A DNA stretch of 64,000 nt from Pseudomonas wadenswilerensis (GCF_900497695.1 NZ_UIDD01000001.1:62001-126000), one strand, 5' to 3'. Positions 31,211-41,606 are shown, counted from the first letter of the stretch. The notes: generated from the sequence alone by a model not told the origin. Numbers and translations: made by a program.

Positions 31211-31762
31211 TCAGCGCAGCAGAGCGGCGTAGCGATCACAATCGCGGGTGTGATCCATGACCATGCCGGTGGCCTGCATGAAGGCGTAGCAGATAGTCGG
31301 GCCGACAAAGGTGAAGCCGGCTTTCTGCAGTGCCTTGCTCATTGCCTTGGCCTCATCGGTGACTGCCGGGACCTCGCTGCGCTGGCCGAAATGATTGATC
31401 TTCGGTGCGCCGCCGACGAACGACCAAAGCCATTCAACGGGGTTCTCCAGCGCCAGCCAGGCCCGCGCATTGCGCCGCGCGGCATTGAGCTTGAGGCGGT
31501 TGCGGATGATGCCCGGGTCGAGCATGCGCTCTTCGATCTCTTCATCGCTCATTTGTGCCAGGCGCTGCGGATCGAAGCCGAACAGCACCTGACGGTAGCG
31601 TTCGCGTTTCTTCAGCACAGTGATCCACGACAACCCGGCCTGGAAGCCTTCGAGCAGCAACATCTCGAACAACTGGCCAGGATCACGCTGCGGCGTGCCC
31701 CATTCCTGGTCGTGGTAAGCCTGGTAAAGCGGATCGTCGGTACACCAAAAGCAACGTGGCAT
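31211..31762 (-). CDS. tag: DNA-3-methyladenine glycosylase I
   Basis: Base-excision enzyme that removes 3-methyladenine. The 183-residue protein has zinc ligands C4, H17, H171 and C175, and the catalytic-pocket E38 in LLLEGFQAGLSW. It is divergent from glyQ, sharing an 82-base promoter region, as in other Pseudomonas. It lies 40 bases upstream of lpxL on the same strand. Confidence 0.96.
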   Translation of the reverse strand: MPRCFWCTDDPLYQAYHDQEWGTPQRDPGQLFEMLLLEGFQAGLSWITVLKKRERYRQVLFGFDPQRLAQMSDEEIEERMLDPGIIRNRLKLNAARRNARAWLALENPVEWLWSFVGGAPKINHFGQRSEVPAVTDEAKAMSKALQKAGFTFVGPTICYAFMQATGMVMDHTRDCDRYAALLR

Positions 31763-31844
31763 AAGGCTCCAAGGGTAGAGGCCTGCGCGAATCGGGTTAT
31801 ACTCCCGCTCTTTATATTCGCAGCCCTAGAAACAGGTGAATTTC

Positions 31845-32792
31845 GTGAGCCAGCCTACGCCAGCCGTGCGTACCTTCCAAGACTTGATCCTCGCCCTGCA
31901 GAACTACTGGGCCGAGCAAGGTTGTGTGGTGCTTCAGCCCTACGATATGGAAGTAGGCGCCGGCACTTTCCATACTGCCACGTTCCTGCGCGCCGTCGGC
32001 CCGGAAACCTGGAACGCCGCCTATGTGCAGCCTAGCCGTCGTCCGGCGGATGGCCGTTATGGCGAAAACCCGAACCGCCTGCAGCACTACTATCAGTTCC
32101 AGGTGGTCCTCAAGCCGAACCCGGCGAACTTCCAGGAACTGTACCTGGGCTCGCTGAAAGCCATCGGCCTCGACCCGCTGGTGCACGACATCCGTTTCGT
32201 CGAAGACAACTGGGAATCGCCGACCCTCGGCGCCTGGGGTCTGGGTTGGGAAATCTGGCTCAACGGCATGGAAGTCACCCAGTTCACCTACTTCCAGCAA
32301 GTGGGCGGCATCGAATGCTTCCCGGTCACCGGTGAAATCACCTACGGCCTGGAACGCCTGGCCATGTACCTGCAAGGCGTGGATTCGGTCTACGACCTGA
32401 TCTGGACCGACGGCCCGTTCGGCAAGGTGACCTACGGCGACGTGTTCCACCAGAACGAAGTGGAGCAGTCGACCTACAACTTCGAACACGCCAACGTCGA
32501 GAAGCTGTTCGAACTGTTCGACTTCTACGAAAGCGAAGCCAACCGCCTGATCGAGCTGGAGCTGCCGCTGCCGACCTATGAAATGGTCCTCAAGGCCTCG
32601 CACACCTTCAACCTGCTCGATGCCCGCCGCGCCATCTCGGTGACCGAGCGTCAGCGTTACATCCTGCGCGTACGGACCCTGGCCCGGGCCGTAGCCCAGA
32701 GCTACCTGCAAGCCCGCGCCAAGCTGGGCTTCCCGATGGCGTCCCCTGAATTGCGTGATGAAGTGTTGGCTAAGCTGGAGGCTGCACAATGA
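31845..32792 (+). CDS. glyQ: Glycyl-tRNA synthetase alpha subunit
   Basis: Catalytic subunit of the alpha2beta2 bacterial glycyl-tRNA synthetase. The 315-residue protein reads [24 protein letters not shown] and has the class II motifs around [10 protein letters not shown] and [11 protein letters not shown]. The GTG at 31845 follows AGGTGA; an in-frame GTG three codons earlier is within that ribosome site. A TATACT -10 element at 31798-31803 lies upstream with only a weak -35. Its stop overlaps glyS by four bases. Confidence 0.98.
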   Translation: MSQPTPAVRTFQDLILALQNYWAEQGCVVLQPYDMEVGAGTFHTATFLRAVGPETWNAAYVQPSRRPADGRYGENPNRLQHYYQFQVVLKPNPANFQELYLGSLKAIGLDPLVHDIRFVEDNWESPTLGAWGLGWEIWLNGMEVTQFTYFQQVGGIECFPVTGEITYGLERLAMYLQGVDSVYDLIWTDGPFGKVTYGDVFHQNEVEQSTYNFEHANVEKLFELFDFYESEANRLIELELPLPTYEMVLKASHTFNLLDARRAISVTERQRYILRVRTLARAVAQSYLQARAKLGFPMASPELRDEVLAKLEAAQ

Positions 32793-34843
32793 GTGCTCAA
32801 GATTTCCTGGTTGAACTGGGCACCGAAGAACTGCCACCCAAGGCCCTGAGCAGCCTCGGTGACGCCTTCCTCGCCGGTATCGAGAAAGGCCTGCAGGCCG
32901 CTGGCCTGAACTACACCGACAAGCAGGTGTTCGCCGCGCCGCGCCGCCTGGCCGTGCTGATCCGCAACCTCGACACCCAGCAGCCGGACCGCAGCGTCAA
33001 CCTCGACGGCCCGCCACGCCAGGCCGCCTTCGATGCTGAAGGCAACCCGACCCAGGCCGCCCTGGGCTTCGCCAAGAAGTGTGGGGTAGAGCTGTCGGAT
33101 ATCGACCAGAGCGGCGCCAAGCTGCGCTTCTCACAGCACATCCCGGGCAAGGCCACCGCCAGCCTGCTGCCAACCATCGTCGAAGACTCGCTCAACGACC
33201 TGCCGATCCCCAAGCGCATGCGCTGGGGTGCACGCAAGGAAGAGTTCGTGCGTCCAACCCAGTGGCTGGTCATGCTGCTCGGTGACGAAGTGGTCGACTG
33301 CACCCTGCTGGCGCAGACTGCCGGTCGTGAATCCCGTGGCCACCGCTTCCACCATCCGGAAAACGTGCGCATCAGCGCCCCGGCCAACTACCAGGAAGAC
33401 CTGCGCAAGGCGTACGTCCTGGCAGATTTTGCCGAGCGCCGCGAGCTGATCAGCAAGCGTACCGCCGAACTGGCAATGCAACAGGAAGGCAGCGCCATCG
33501 TGCCGCCAGCGCTGCTCGATGAAGTGACCGCCCTGGTTGAATGGCCAGTGCCGCTGGTGTGCTCGTTCGAGGAACGCTTCCTTGAAGTACCGCAGGAAGC
33601 CCTGATCACCACCATGCAGGACAACCAGAAATACTTCTGCCTGCTGGATGCCGACGGCAAGCTGCTGCCGCGCTTCATCACCGTGGCCAACGTCGAGAGT
33701 CGCGATCCGAAGCAGATCGTCGAAGGCAACGAGAAGGTCGTGCGCCCACGCCTGACCGACGCCGAATTCTTCTTCAAGCAAGACAAGAAGCAGCCGCTGG
33801 AAAGCTTCAACGAGCGCCTGAAGAACGTAGTGTTCCAGGCCCAGCTGGGCAGTGTCTTCGACAAGGCCGAGCGGGTTGCCAAGCTGGCTGCCTTCATCGC
33901 TCAGCGCATTGGCGGCGACGCCCAACGTGCGGCGCGTGCCGGGCTGCTGTCGAAATGCGACCTGGCCACCGAAATGGTCGGCGAGTTCCCTGAAATGCAG
34001 GGTGTTGCCGGCTACTACTACGCGCTCAACGACGGCGAGCCGCAAGACGTTGCCCTGGCCCTGAACGAGCAGTACATGCCGCGCGGTGCCGGTGCCGAAC
34101 TGCCGTCGACCCTGACCGGCGCGGCTGTGGCCATCGCCGACAAGCTCGACACCCTGGTGGGTATCTTCGGTATCGGCATGCTCCCGACCGGTAGCAAGGA
34201 CCCCTATGCCCTGCGTCGTGCAGCGCTGGGCGTACTGCGCATCCTGATCGAGAAACAGCTGGACCTGGACCTGAACGAAGCGGTGAACTTCGCAGTCAGC
34301 CAGTTCGGTACCAAGGTCAAGGCCGCCGGCCTGGGCGAGCAGGTACTGGAGTTCGTCTTCGATCGTCTGCGTGCCCGTTACGAAGACGAGGGTATCGACG
34401 TTGCCACCTACTTGTCGGTGCGTGCCCTCAAGCCAGGCTCGGCCCTGGACTTCGACCAGCGCGTGCAGGCCGTCCAGGCCTTCCGCCAACTGCCGGAAGC
34501 CGCTGCCCTGGCCGCGGTGAACAAGCGCGTGTCGAACCTGCTGAGCAAGGCCGAAGGCGCTGTCGCCACCACGGTCGAGCCGAAGTACTTCGACAACGCC
34601 AACGAGTTCTCCCTGTACTCGGCCATCCAGCAAGCCGACCAGGCCGTGCAGCCAATGGCTGCCGCGCGCCAGTACAGCGAATCGCTGGCGCGCCTGGCAG
34701 CCCTGCGTGAACCGGTCGACGCCTTCTTCGAGGCGGTGATGGTCAACGCCGACGACGCCAATGTCCGCGCCAACCGTTATGCCCTGCTCAGCCGCCTGCG
34801 CGGTCTGTTCCTGGGCGTGGCCGACATTTCGCTGCTGGGGTAA
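32789..34843 (+). CDS. glyS: Glycyl-tRNA synthetase beta subunit
   Basis: tRNA-binding and anticodon-recognition subunit that pairs with GlyQ. At 684 residues it has the normal length for the family; the N-terminus [20 protein letters not shown] is typical, and the HD-type region around residues 390-420 and the C-terminal anticodon-binding domain are intact. Start is an ATG overlapping the glyQ stop. gmhB follows after 3 bases, so glyQ-glyS-gmhB-plsC is likely one operon. Confidence 0.98.
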   Translation: MSAQDFLVELGTEELPPKALSSLGDAFLAGIEKGLQAAGLNYTDKQVFAAPRRLAVLIRNLDTQQPDRSVNLDGPPRQAAFDAEGNPTQAALGFAKKCGVELSDIDQSGAKLRFSQHIPGKATASLLPTIVEDSLNDLPIPKRMRWGARKEEFVRPTQWLVMLLGDEVVDCTLLAQTAGRESRGHRFHHPENVRISAPANYQEDLRKAYVLADFAERRELISKRTAELAMQQEGSAIVPPALLDEVTALVEWPVPLVCSFEERFLEVPQEALITTMQDNQKYFCLLDADGKLLPRFITVANVESRDPKQIVEGNEKVVRPRLTDAEFFFKQDKKQPLESFNERLKNVVFQAQLGSVFDKAERVAKLAAFIAQRIGGDAQRAARAGLLSKCDLATEMVGEFPEMQGVAGYYYALNDGEPQDVALALNEQYMPRGAGAELPSTLTGAAVAIADKLDTLVGIFGIGMLPTGSKDPYALRRAALGVLRILIEKQLDLDLNEAVNFAVSQFGTKVKAAGLGEQVLEFVFDRLRARYEDEGIDVATYLSVRALKPGSALDFDQRVQAVQAFRQLPEAAALAAVNKRVSNLLSKAEGAVATTVEPKYFDNANEFSLYSAIQQADQAVQPMAAARQYSESLARLAALREPVDAFFEAVMVNADDANVRANRYALLSRLRGLFLGVADISLLG

Positions 34844-34846
34844 GTC

Positions 34847-35380
34847 TTGAAACTGCTGATTCTCGATCGGGACGGGGTGATCAACCAGGACTCCGACGCC
34901 TACATCAAGTCGCTGGACGAGTGGATTCCGATCCCGGGTTCGATCGAAGCGATTGCGCAGTTGAGCAAGGCCGGCTGGACGGTGGCGGTTGCCACCAACC
35001 AGTCCGGCATTGCCCGTGGCTACTACGACCTGGCTACTCTCGACGCCATGCATGCGCAATTGCGCAAGCTGGTGGCCGAGCAGGGTGGCGAAGTCGGGCT
35101 GATCGTCTATTGCCCGCACGGGCCCGATGAGGGCTGCGCCTGCCGCAAACCCAAGCCGGGCATGCTCACCAGCATTGCCGCGCATTACGACGTGAATCTG
35201 GCCGGCGTGTGGTTTGTCGGTGATAGTAAGGGTGACCTGGAAGCCGCTTTGGCCGTCGATGCTCAACCGATTCTGGTAAAAACCGGAAAAGGCGAGAAGA
35301 CCCTGAGCAAGGGAATTCCAGAGAACACGCTGATTTTCGATGATCTGGCAGCCATCGCCAGAGAACTTATCCACAACTAG
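34847..35380 (+). CDS. gmhB: D-glycero-beta-D-manno-heptose 1,7-bisphosphate 7-phosphatase
   Basis: HAD-family phosphatase in ADP-heptose synthesis for the lipopolysaccharide core. The 177-residue protein has DRDGVIN (D7 nucleophile, D9), the TNQSGIARG loop and a zinc-binding loop CPHGPDEGCACRKPKPG. The start is a TTG 3 bases after glyS; no ATG or GTG lies nearby in frame, so a rare start is required. A DnaA box covers the end of the gene. It lies between glyS and plsC. Confidence 0.94.
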   Translation: MKLLILDRDGVINQDSDAYIKSLDEWIPIPGSIEAIAQLSKAGWTVAVATNQSGIARGYYDLATLDAMHAQLRKLVAEQGGEVGLIVYCPHGPDEGCACRKPKPGMLTSIAAHYDVNLAGVWFVGDSKGDLEAALAVDAQPILVKTGKGEKTLSKGIPENTLIFDDLAAIARELIHN

Positions 35381-35441
35381 CGCGTCTGCAAAACAGGCGC
35401 ACTTTTACTAGGCGGGCAAGCCCGCAACGGTACATGCCGCT

Positions 35442-36212
35442 ATGTCGATCTTGCAGGCGATCAGAGTTTTTCTTTTTTACCTGCTGCTGGGTACCAGCTC
35501 CTTGCTGTGGTGCACCCTGAGCTTTTTTATCGCGCCGTTTCTGCCATTCAGCGCCCGCTACCGCTTCATCAACGTCTACTGGTGCCGCTTTGCGCTGGTG
35601 CTGGTACGGGTGTTTCTCAACATCAAGGTCAAGGTCACCGGGGCTGAGAACATCCCCAAGCAACCCTGCGTGATCCTCTCCAACCACCAGAGCACCTGGG
35701 AAACCTTTTTCCTTTCCGCCTATTTCTCGCCCTTGAGCCAGGTGCTCAAGCGTGAACTGCTGTATGTGCCGTTCTTCGGCTGGGCCATGGCCATGCTGCG
35801 GCCGATCGCCATCGACCGCGACAACCCCAAGGCGGCCTTGAAGCAAGTTGCCAGCAAGGGCGACAAGCTGCTCAAGGAGAACGTCTGGGTACTGATCTTC
35901 CCCGAAGGCACCCGCGTGCCGTTTGGCCAGATCGGCAAGTTCTCGCGCAGCGGTGCCGCGCTGGCGGTGAACGCTGGCCTGCCGGTGCTGCCAATCGCCC
36001 ACAACGCCGGCAAGTTCTGGCCCAAGCAGGGCTGGGGCAAGCGCGCCGGCACCATCGAGGTGGTGATTGGCGCCCCGATGTTTGCCGAAGGTAGCGGCCC
36101 ACGGGCCATTGCCGAGCTCAACGACCGTGCTGCTGCGTGGAACGAACAAACCCAGCGTGACCTCGGCTCACTGCCTGCAGCAGCGCCAAACCAAGCGCAA
36201 GGCGTGGCCTGA
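35442..36212 (+). CDS. plsC: 1-acyl-sn-glycerol-3-phosphate acyltransferase
   Basis: Inner-membrane enzyme making phosphatidic acid. The 256-residue protein has an N-terminal hydrophobic segment (about 8-33) and the motifs NHQSTWE (H82, E87) and FPEGTR. No strong ribosome site precedes the ATG; a GCGGGC-AA-GCCCGC hairpin sits at 35412-35425 just before it. It ends the glyQS-gmhB-plsC unit; the known order in Pseudomonas next continues toward gyrB, but here an accessory block intervenes. Confidence 0.95.
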   Translation: MSILQAIRVFLFYLLLGTSSLLWCTLSFFIAPFLPFSARYRFINVYWCRFALVLVRVFLNIKVKVTGAENIPKQPCVILSNHQSTWETFFLSAYFSPLSQVLKRELLYVPFFGWAMAMLRPIAIDRDNPKAALKQVASKGDKLLKENVWVLIFPEGTRVPFGQIGKFSRSGAALAVNAGLPVLPIAHNAGKFWPKQGWGKRAGTIEVVIGAPMFAEGSGPRAIAELNDRAAAWNEQTQRDLGSLPAAAPNQAQGVA

Positions 36213-36341
36213 CCGATCTGTGGATAACTTGTGTACAGTATTTGGATTTCTCAGCGAAAAATCCGCTAAGTGATTAATTTAGCTACTTATTTCTCTGTAT
36301 GACTGTTTTCTGAAAATCGTGCATAAGTTTTTTCGCGGCAT

Positions 36342-36371
36342 AAAAAAACCGGCGCTTACGCCGGTTTTTTT
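36342..36371. terminator. Bidirectional terminator between plsC and the MFS gene
   Basis: A perfect 13-base stem, AAAAAAACCGGCG and CGCCGGTTTTTTT, with a CTTA loop. The A and T tracts let it work in both directions, ending plsC (rightward) and the MFS gene (leftward). Confidence 0.92.
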
Positions 36372-36385
36372 GTGCCTGCAAATCC

Positions 36386-38008
36386 TCACACCTTGTCGAT
36401 ATCCACGTCACGGGTTTCTTTCAGGCAGAACAGCCCCACCACCAGGCTGATGCCGGTGATCAACACCGGGTACCAGAGCCCGTAGAAAATGTCGCCGGTG
36501 TACACCACCAGGGCAAAGGACACGGTGGGCAGGAAGCCGCCGAACCAGCCGTTACCGATGTGGTAGGGCAGCGACATCGAGGTGTAGCGGATACGGGTCG
36601 GGAACAGTTCGACCATCACCGCCGCCAGCGGGCCGTAGGTCATGGTCGCGATCAGGATCATGGCCACGATCAGCAGCACCACCATCGGCTGGTTGACGCT
36701 GGCAGGGTCTGCTTTGGCCGGGTAGCCGGCCTTGTCGATGGCAGCGCGCATGGCGGCTTCGTCAAAGCCGCTGATCTGCTGCTCGCCAATACTCACCACC
36801 ACCTCGGCGCCAGCGGCCGCTTCAGCCGAGCTGTAGGGAAGGCCCTGTTTGACCAGGAAGGTCTTGACCTTGTCGCAGGGGCTGTCAAAACGCGCCTTGC
36901 CCACCGGGTCGAACTGGAAGGTGCAGCCTTGCGGGTCGGCCATCACCACGATTGGCGCCTGACGGCTGGCGGCGTCGATCTGCGGGTTGGCGTAGTAGCT
37001 CAGGGCCTTGAACAGCGGGAAATACAGCACCGTGGCCAGCAGCAAGCCGAGCATCAGGATCGGCTTGCGCCCGACCCGGTCCGACAGCCAACCGAAAAAC
37101 ACGAAGAACGGCGCGCCGATCACCACGCTGATGATCAGCAGGGTGTTGGCCTGGGCCGGGTCCATCTTGAGCATCTGGGTGAGGAAGAACAGCACATAGA
37201 ACTGCGCGGTGTAGAAGGTCACCGCCTGGCCGGCGTTGATACTGAACAGCGCAGTGAGCACCACCTTGAGGTTGGGCCAGGAACCGAACGACTCGCGGAT
37301 CGGCGCTTTACTGGTCTTGCCCTGAGCCTTCATTTTCACGAAGGCTGGCGACTCATGCATGCTCATGCGAATCCAGGTGGAAATCCCCAGCAGCACAATC
37401 GACAGCAGGAACGGCAAGCGCCAGCCCCAGACTTCGAACTGGTCGCCGCTGATATAGCGGCTGCCGAGTACCACCAGCAACGACAGCAGCAGGCCGAGGG
37501 TTGCGGTGGACTGGATAAAACCGGTGTGGAAGCCGCGCTTGCCGGGTGGTGCATGCTCGGCAACATAAGTGGCTGCGCCACCGTACTCGCCGCCCAGCGC
37601 CAGGCCTTGAAGCATGCGCAACACCACCAGAATGATCGGTGCAGCAATGCCGATACTGGCATAGGTCGGCAACAGGCCAACGGCAAAGGTCGACAGGCCC
37701 ATCAGCACGATGGTGACCAGGAAGGTGTACTTGCGTCCGATCATGTCGCCCAGGCGGCCGAACACCAGCGCGCCGAAGGGCCGCACCAGGAAACCGGCGG
37801 CGAAGGCCATCAAGGCAAAGATAAAGGCAGTGGTGTCGTTCACCCCGGCAAAAAACTGCTTGCTGATGACCGCGGCCAGCGCCCCATAAAGAAAAAAGTC
37901 ATACCACTCGAAAACCGTCCCGAGGGATGACGCGAAAATGATCTTGCGTTCTTCCCGGCGACTATTGCTCGCCGTTGCAGCGCCCTGCTCTTGAATGTAA
38001 TCCGACAT
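36386..38008 (-). CDS. MFS transporter, metabolite:H+ symporter family
   Basis: A 540-residue major facilitator of the MHS type (ShiA/ProP-like), with 12 predicted helices, FEWYDFFLYG at the first helix and GRLGDMIGRKYT in the loop 2-3 motif. Typical members are about 430-450 residues; this one has an extra ~100 residues (about 338-440) before a late helix, with cysteines near 362 and 378. The substrate is unknown. It lies 100 bases downstream of the GMC oxidoreductase on the same strand, suggesting that it imports that enzyme's substrate. Confidence 0.85.
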   Translation of the reverse strand: MSDYIQEQGAATASNSRREERKIIFASSLGTVFEWYDFFLYGALAAVISKQFFAGVNDTTAFIFALMAFAAGFLVRPFGALVFGRLGDMIGRKYTFLVTIVLMGLSTFAVGLLPTYASIGIAAPIILVVLRMLQGLALGGEYGGAATYVAEHAPPGKRGFHTGFIQSTATLGLLLSLLVVLGSRYISGDQFEVWGWRLPFLLSIVLLGISTWIRMSMHESPAFVKMKAQGKTSKAPIRESFGSWPNLKVVLTALFSINAGQAVTFYTAQFYVLFFLTQMLKMDPAQANTLLIISVVIGAPFFVFFGWLSDRVGRKPILMLGLLLATVLYFPLFKALSYYANPQIDAASRQAPIVVMADPQGCTFQFDPVGKARFDSPCDKVKTFLVKQGLPYSSAEAAAGAEVVVSIGEQQISGFDEAAMRAAIDKAGYPAKADPASVNQPMVVLLIVAMILIATMTYGPLAAVMVELFPTRIRYTSMSLPYHIGNGWFGGFLPTVSFALVVYTGDIFYGLWYPVLITGISLVVGLFCLKETRDVDIDKV

Positions 38009-38108
38009 CGTTGCTGTCCTCGGCCTGCAGGCCCCAGTGATTATTCTTGTTGTTCCACTGTCGGCGCCGGCAGACTGCGTCCGGCGCCGTTGTTGCTACG
38101 CACCCTGG

Positions 38109-39758
38109 TCAGGGCGTCGGTACGGCGGTGTTTTCGTCGATGCTGGTTGTGGATAACGTCCCCTGGCGAATCAATTGCGCCGCCTTCTCGGCAATCATCA
38201 GGGTCGGTGAGCAGGTATTGCCGGAGACGATTTGCGGCATGATCGAGGCGTCGGCGATGCGCAGCCCCGGCACGCCGTGCACCCGCAACTGGTCGTCGAC
38301 CACATCCAGCGGCCCGTTGCCCATGCGGCAAGTACCCACCGGGTGGAAGATCGTAGTGCCGATCTGCCCGGCGGCTTCATGCAGTTGCTCTTCGCTTTGC
38401 AGGTCCGGGCCGGGCAGGTATTCGCGCGGGCTGAAGGCAGCCAGGGCAGGGGCCCGGACGATCTTGCGGGTCAGGCGAATGGCCTGAGCGGCAACGCGCA
38501 GGTCTTCGGGGTCACTCAGGTAGTTGGGATCGATCAGCGGTGCATCGTCCGGGTTGGCCGAACGGATATCGATACGCCCGCGGCTGGCCGGGCGCAGGTT
38601 GCACACCGAAGCAGTAAACGCCGGGAAGCGGTGCAGTGGCTCGCCGAAGCGTTCCAGCGACAGGGGCTGCACGTGGTACTGCAGGTTGGCCGAAGCCTGT
38701 TCGGGCCCGGAACGAACAAAAGCCCCCAATTGGCTCGGCGCCATCGCCAGCGGACCGCTACGATCGTAAAGGTAACGCAGGCCCATGCCGAGCTTGCCCC
38801 AGAGGCTGTTGGCGACCTGGTTGAGGGTTCGCGCCTGGGTAACCTGATAGATCAAACGCAGTTGCAGATGGTCCTGCAGGTTGCCACCAACGCCGGGCAG
38901 CTCGTGACGAACAGTTATCCCCAGGCTCTCGAGCAAGCCGCGCGGACCAATGCCGGAGCGCTGCAGGATCCCGGGTGAACCCACGGAGCCTGCACACAGG
39001 ATGATTTCCCGGCGTGCGCTGAAGTTCTGCCAGTTGCCTTGCCAGCGGGCACGTACCTTGGAAGCACGGCCGTCTTCCAGCACTACCTGGTCAACCAGCA
39101 CATCGGTCAGCACGGTCAGGTTGGGACGTTTGAGGATCGGGCGCAAAAAGGCCTTGGCCGAGTTCCAGCGAATGCCGGAACGCTGGTTGACCTGAAAGTA
39201 TCCACAGCCCTGGTTATCCCCGGTGTTGAAGTCAGCAACGCTGGCGATGCCGCTCTGCGCCGCCGCTTCGCGGAACGCATCGAGGATCGGCCAGGAGTAG
39301 CGTTGTTGCTCGACCCGCCACTCGCCTTCATTGCCATGGGCTTCGCTGGCGCCGCCAAAGTGGTTTTCGCTGGCCTTGAACAGTGGCAGCACATCCTTCC
39401 AGGCCCATCCGGCATTGCCTTGCTCGGCCCAGCGATCGTAGTCGCCAGCCTGGCCGCGCATGTAGATCATGCCGTTGATGGACGAACAGCCACCGAGCAC
39501 CTTGCCCCGTGGATAACCCAGGGCACGGCCATTGAGGCCGGGTTGCGCTTGGGTCTTGAAACACCAGTCGGTGCGGGGATTGCCGATGCAATAGAGGTAG
39601 CCCACCGGAATGTGAATCCAGGGGTAGTTGTCGCGCCCACCGGCTTCGAGCAGTAGCACCCGGCAGCCTGGCTCGGCGGATAAACGATTGGCCAGAAGGC
39701 ATCCGGCAGGGCCGGCACCCACCACCACATAGTCGTAGACAGGATCGGCTGATGGCAT
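38109..39758 (-). CDS. GMC-family FAD oxidoreductase, choline/alcohol dehydrogenase-like
   Basis: A 549-residue flavoprotein of the glucose-methanol-choline family. It has the FAD-binding start YDYVVVGAGPAGCLLANRL, the GMC signature GYPRGKVLGGCSSING, and the C-terminal catalytic region IFHPVGTCRMG. It resembles BetA and AlkJ, but true choline activity cannot be claimed; no betB or betI lies nearby. The ATG at 39758 has a GAGGTTG site; a TTG two codons upstream is less likely. A LysR gene is divergent. Confidence 0.87.
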   Translation of the reverse strand: MPSADPVYDYVVVGAGPAGCLLANRLSAEPGCRVLLLEAGGRDNYPWIHIPVGYLYCIGNPRTDWCFKTQAQPGLNGRALGYPRGKVLGGCSSINGMIYMRGQAGDYDRWAEQGNAGWAWKDVLPLFKASENHFGGASEAHGNEGEWRVEQQRYSWPILDAFREAAAQSGIASVADFNTGDNQGCGYFQVNQRSGIRWNSAKAFLRPILKRPNLTVLTDVLVDQVVLEDGRASKVRARWQGNWQNFSARREIILCAGSVGSPGILQRSGIGPRGLLESLGITVRHELPGVGGNLQDHLQLRLIYQVTQARTLNQVANSLWGKLGMGLRYLYDRSGPLAMAPSQLGAFVRSGPEQASANLQYHVQPLSLERFGEPLHRFPAFTASVCNLRPASRGRIDIRSANPDDAPLIDPNYLSDPEDLRVAAQAIRLTRKIVRAPALAAFSPREYLPGPDLQSEEQLHEAAGQIGTTIFHPVGTCRMGNGPLDVVDDQLRVHGVPGLRIADASIMPQIVSGNTCSPTLMIAEKAAQLIRQGTLSTTSIDENTAVPTP

Positions 39759-39895
39759 GGGCAACCTCGCGCCTGATTATTATTCTTGTCCCAGCCCATG
39801 TTATTGATTAATTTCGGGATGAAAACGTTAGATTTCACTCAAGTGCTGTGCGTTTTAACACAACGTCCGTGAACACCTGATTCACAAGGAAAAGC

Positions 39896-40783
39896 ATGTT
39901 CGACTGGAATGATCTGCGGTTTTTTCTCGAGTTGCAGCGCAGCGGCCGGCTGCTGACCGCGGCCAAACGCCTCAACACCACCCACAGCACCGTGGCCCGG
40001 CATATCGACAATATCGAGCAAAGTCTGGGCACCGCGCTGTTCGTTCAGCATGCCCAGGGCTACGAACTGACGCCTTCCGGGCAGGCCCTGCTCAAGCACG
40101 CCGAAGCCATGGAAAACGTTGCCCTGCTGGCTCAGGAAGAGATCACCCAGGCCATCACCCCGCTGGGCAAGATTCGCCTGGGGGTAACCGAAGGCATCGG
40201 CATCATGTTCTTCACCCCGCGCATGGGCAGCTTGTTCGAGCGCTACCCGGGGCTTGAGGTGGAGCTGGTGGCAGTACCGCGGTTTGTCAGCATCCTCAAC
40301 CGCGAGGCGGAAATCAGCATTCACCTTGAGCGACCCAACGCCGACCTGTTGATAACTCGCAAACTCACCGACTACCGCCTGGCGCTGTACGCCAGCCCCG
40401 AATACCTGGCCCAGGCGCCGGCGCTCAATCATCGCGAAGACCTGGCCAAGCACAGCTGGATCGGCTACGTCGACGACCTGCTGTTCAGCCAGGAATTACT
40501 GTTTTTGAACAGCTTCTGCCGGGCACCCAATGTCGCGTTTCGCAGCACCAGCGTGATCGCCCAACAACAGGCCGCTCGCGCCGGCCTGGGCATCGCCGTG
40601 TTGCCCAACTACATGGCCCGCCACGATCCGGCACTGGTGCGGGTGCTGCCCAGCGAGACCATCCAGCGCAGCTACTGGATCTGTACCCGCCGTGAGCTGC
40701 ACAAGTCAGTGCGCCTGCGCGTGGTCTGGGATTTCCTCCTGGCCCTGTGCGCGCAAGAGCAGGACGCCTTGCTGGCGGAGTAG
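39896..40783 (+). CDS. LysR-family transcriptional regulator
   Basis: A 295-residue LysR protein. The helix-turn-helix is at about residues 15-40 (GRLLTAAKRLNTTHSTVARHI), followed by an effector domain. It starts 137 bases from the divergent GMC oxidoreductase gene, so control of that gene and the MFS transporter is likely; the inducer is unknown. An AAGGAAAAG ribosome site precedes the ATG. Its stop is 4 bases from that of convergent tauE-like. Confidence 0.88.
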   Translation: MFDWNDLRFFLELQRSGRLLTAAKRLNTTHSTVARHIDNIEQSLGTALFVQHAQGYELTPSGQALLKHAEAMENVALLAQEEITQAITPLGKIRLGVTEGIGIMFFTPRMGSLFERYPGLEVELVAVPRFVSILNREAEISIHLERPNADLLITRKLTDYRLALYASPEYLAQAPALNHREDLAKHSWIGYVDDLLFSQELLFLNSFCRAPNVAFRSTSVIAQQQAARAGLGIAVLPNYMARHDPALVRVLPSETIQRSYWICTRRELHKSVRLRVVWDFLLALCAQEQDALLAE

Positions 40784-40787
40784 GGCG

Positions 40788-41606
40788 TCAACTGCCCAGG
40801 GTTTTGACCGCCAGCAACAATGCCGCGCAGATACCCACACCCGCGAACATTTGCTGCAGTCGCGGCCCGGCCAGTTTGCTGGCGACCTGGCGAGCCAGCA
40901 GCAGCCCGAGCACGGCGCCGCCGGCAAAGGGGGCGCCCACCGCCCAATGCATGACGCCGCCGACCGTCGCGCTGACCACACTGCCGGTGGACACCAGGGC
41001 GATCACCGCCAGCGAAGTGGCAACGATGCTCTTCATGTCCAGGTTGGTGTAGCGGCTCAGTGCCGGGATGATTACGAAGCCGCCACCCACACCCAGCAAC
41101 CCCGAAAGCAAGCCGGACAGCGCGCCGGTAAAGGCCAGTGCGCGGGCGCAGGGCAGGGTCCAGCGCAGACGCCCCTGCAAAGGGTTGAGCACACAGGGCA
41201 TGACCATGCGCTGGCCCAATGGCGGCTCGCCGCGAAGCTCCCGGCGAGCCTTGAGCAGCATGCGTGCACAGGCATAGACCAGCACCAGGGCGAAGGTCAG
41301 GGCCAATGGCCCGTTCGGCAAACGATGGGCAAGCATCAGGCCGAAGGGCGCGATAGCAATGCCGATCAACGCCACGAACAGCGCCGCGCGATAACGCACC
41401 AGGCCCTGGCGCAATCCCAACAGGGCACCCACCGCCGCCGCCATGCCGACGGCCAGCAGGCCGACTGGCGCCGCCTCGACCATCGACAAGCCCAGGCCGA
41501 ATACCAACAAGGGCACGGCAAGAATGCCGCCGCCGGCGCCGGTCAGCGCCAGCACCGCACCAATGATCGCTCCCAAACCTGCCGCAAGAAACTGATGCTC
41601 GATCAC
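40788..41606 (-). CDS. TauE/SafE-family sulfite/organosulfonate exporter
   Basis: A 272-residue membrane protein of the TSUP family, with about eight helices and the glycine-rich ALTGAGGGILAVPLLV signature. Members export sulfite, sulfoacetate or related anions. The GTG at 41606 overlaps the stop of the upstream oxidoreductase (GTGA), showing coupling; the longer open frame to 41645 is unlikely to be used. Its place after persulfide dioxygenase and sulfide:quinone oxidoreductase fits removal of sulfite made by the pathway. Confidence 0.87.
   Translation of the reverse strand: MIEHQFLAAGLGAIIGAVLALTGAGGGILAVPLLVFGLGLSMVEAAPVGLLAVGMAAAVGALLGLRQGLVRYRAALFVALIGIAIAPFGLMLAHRLPNGPLALTFALVLVYACARMLLKARRELRGEPPLGQRMVMPCVLNPLQGRLRWTLPCARALAFTGALSGLLSGLLGVGGGFVIIPALSRYTNLDMKSIVATSLAVIALVSTGSVVSATVGGVMHWAVGAPFAGGAVLGLLLARQVASKLAGPRLQQMFAGVGICAALLLAVKTLGS

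Noticed and set aside
31763..31844. T-box or riboswitch upstream of glyQ
   Set aside because: The gap is only 82 bases, has no T-box sequence and no stable leader fold.
33131..35374. 747-codon frame antisense to glyS and gmhB
   Set aside because: Spans two well-supported genes on the other strand; amino acid content is that of a shadow frame.
35412..35425. GCGGGC-AA-GCCCGC hairpin as a terminator before plsC
   Set aside because: Two-base loop and no T-run; not convincing as a terminator.
38109..39758. True choline dehydrogenase (betA)
   Set aside because: No betB, betI or choline transporter nearby; GMC membership alone does not set the substrate.
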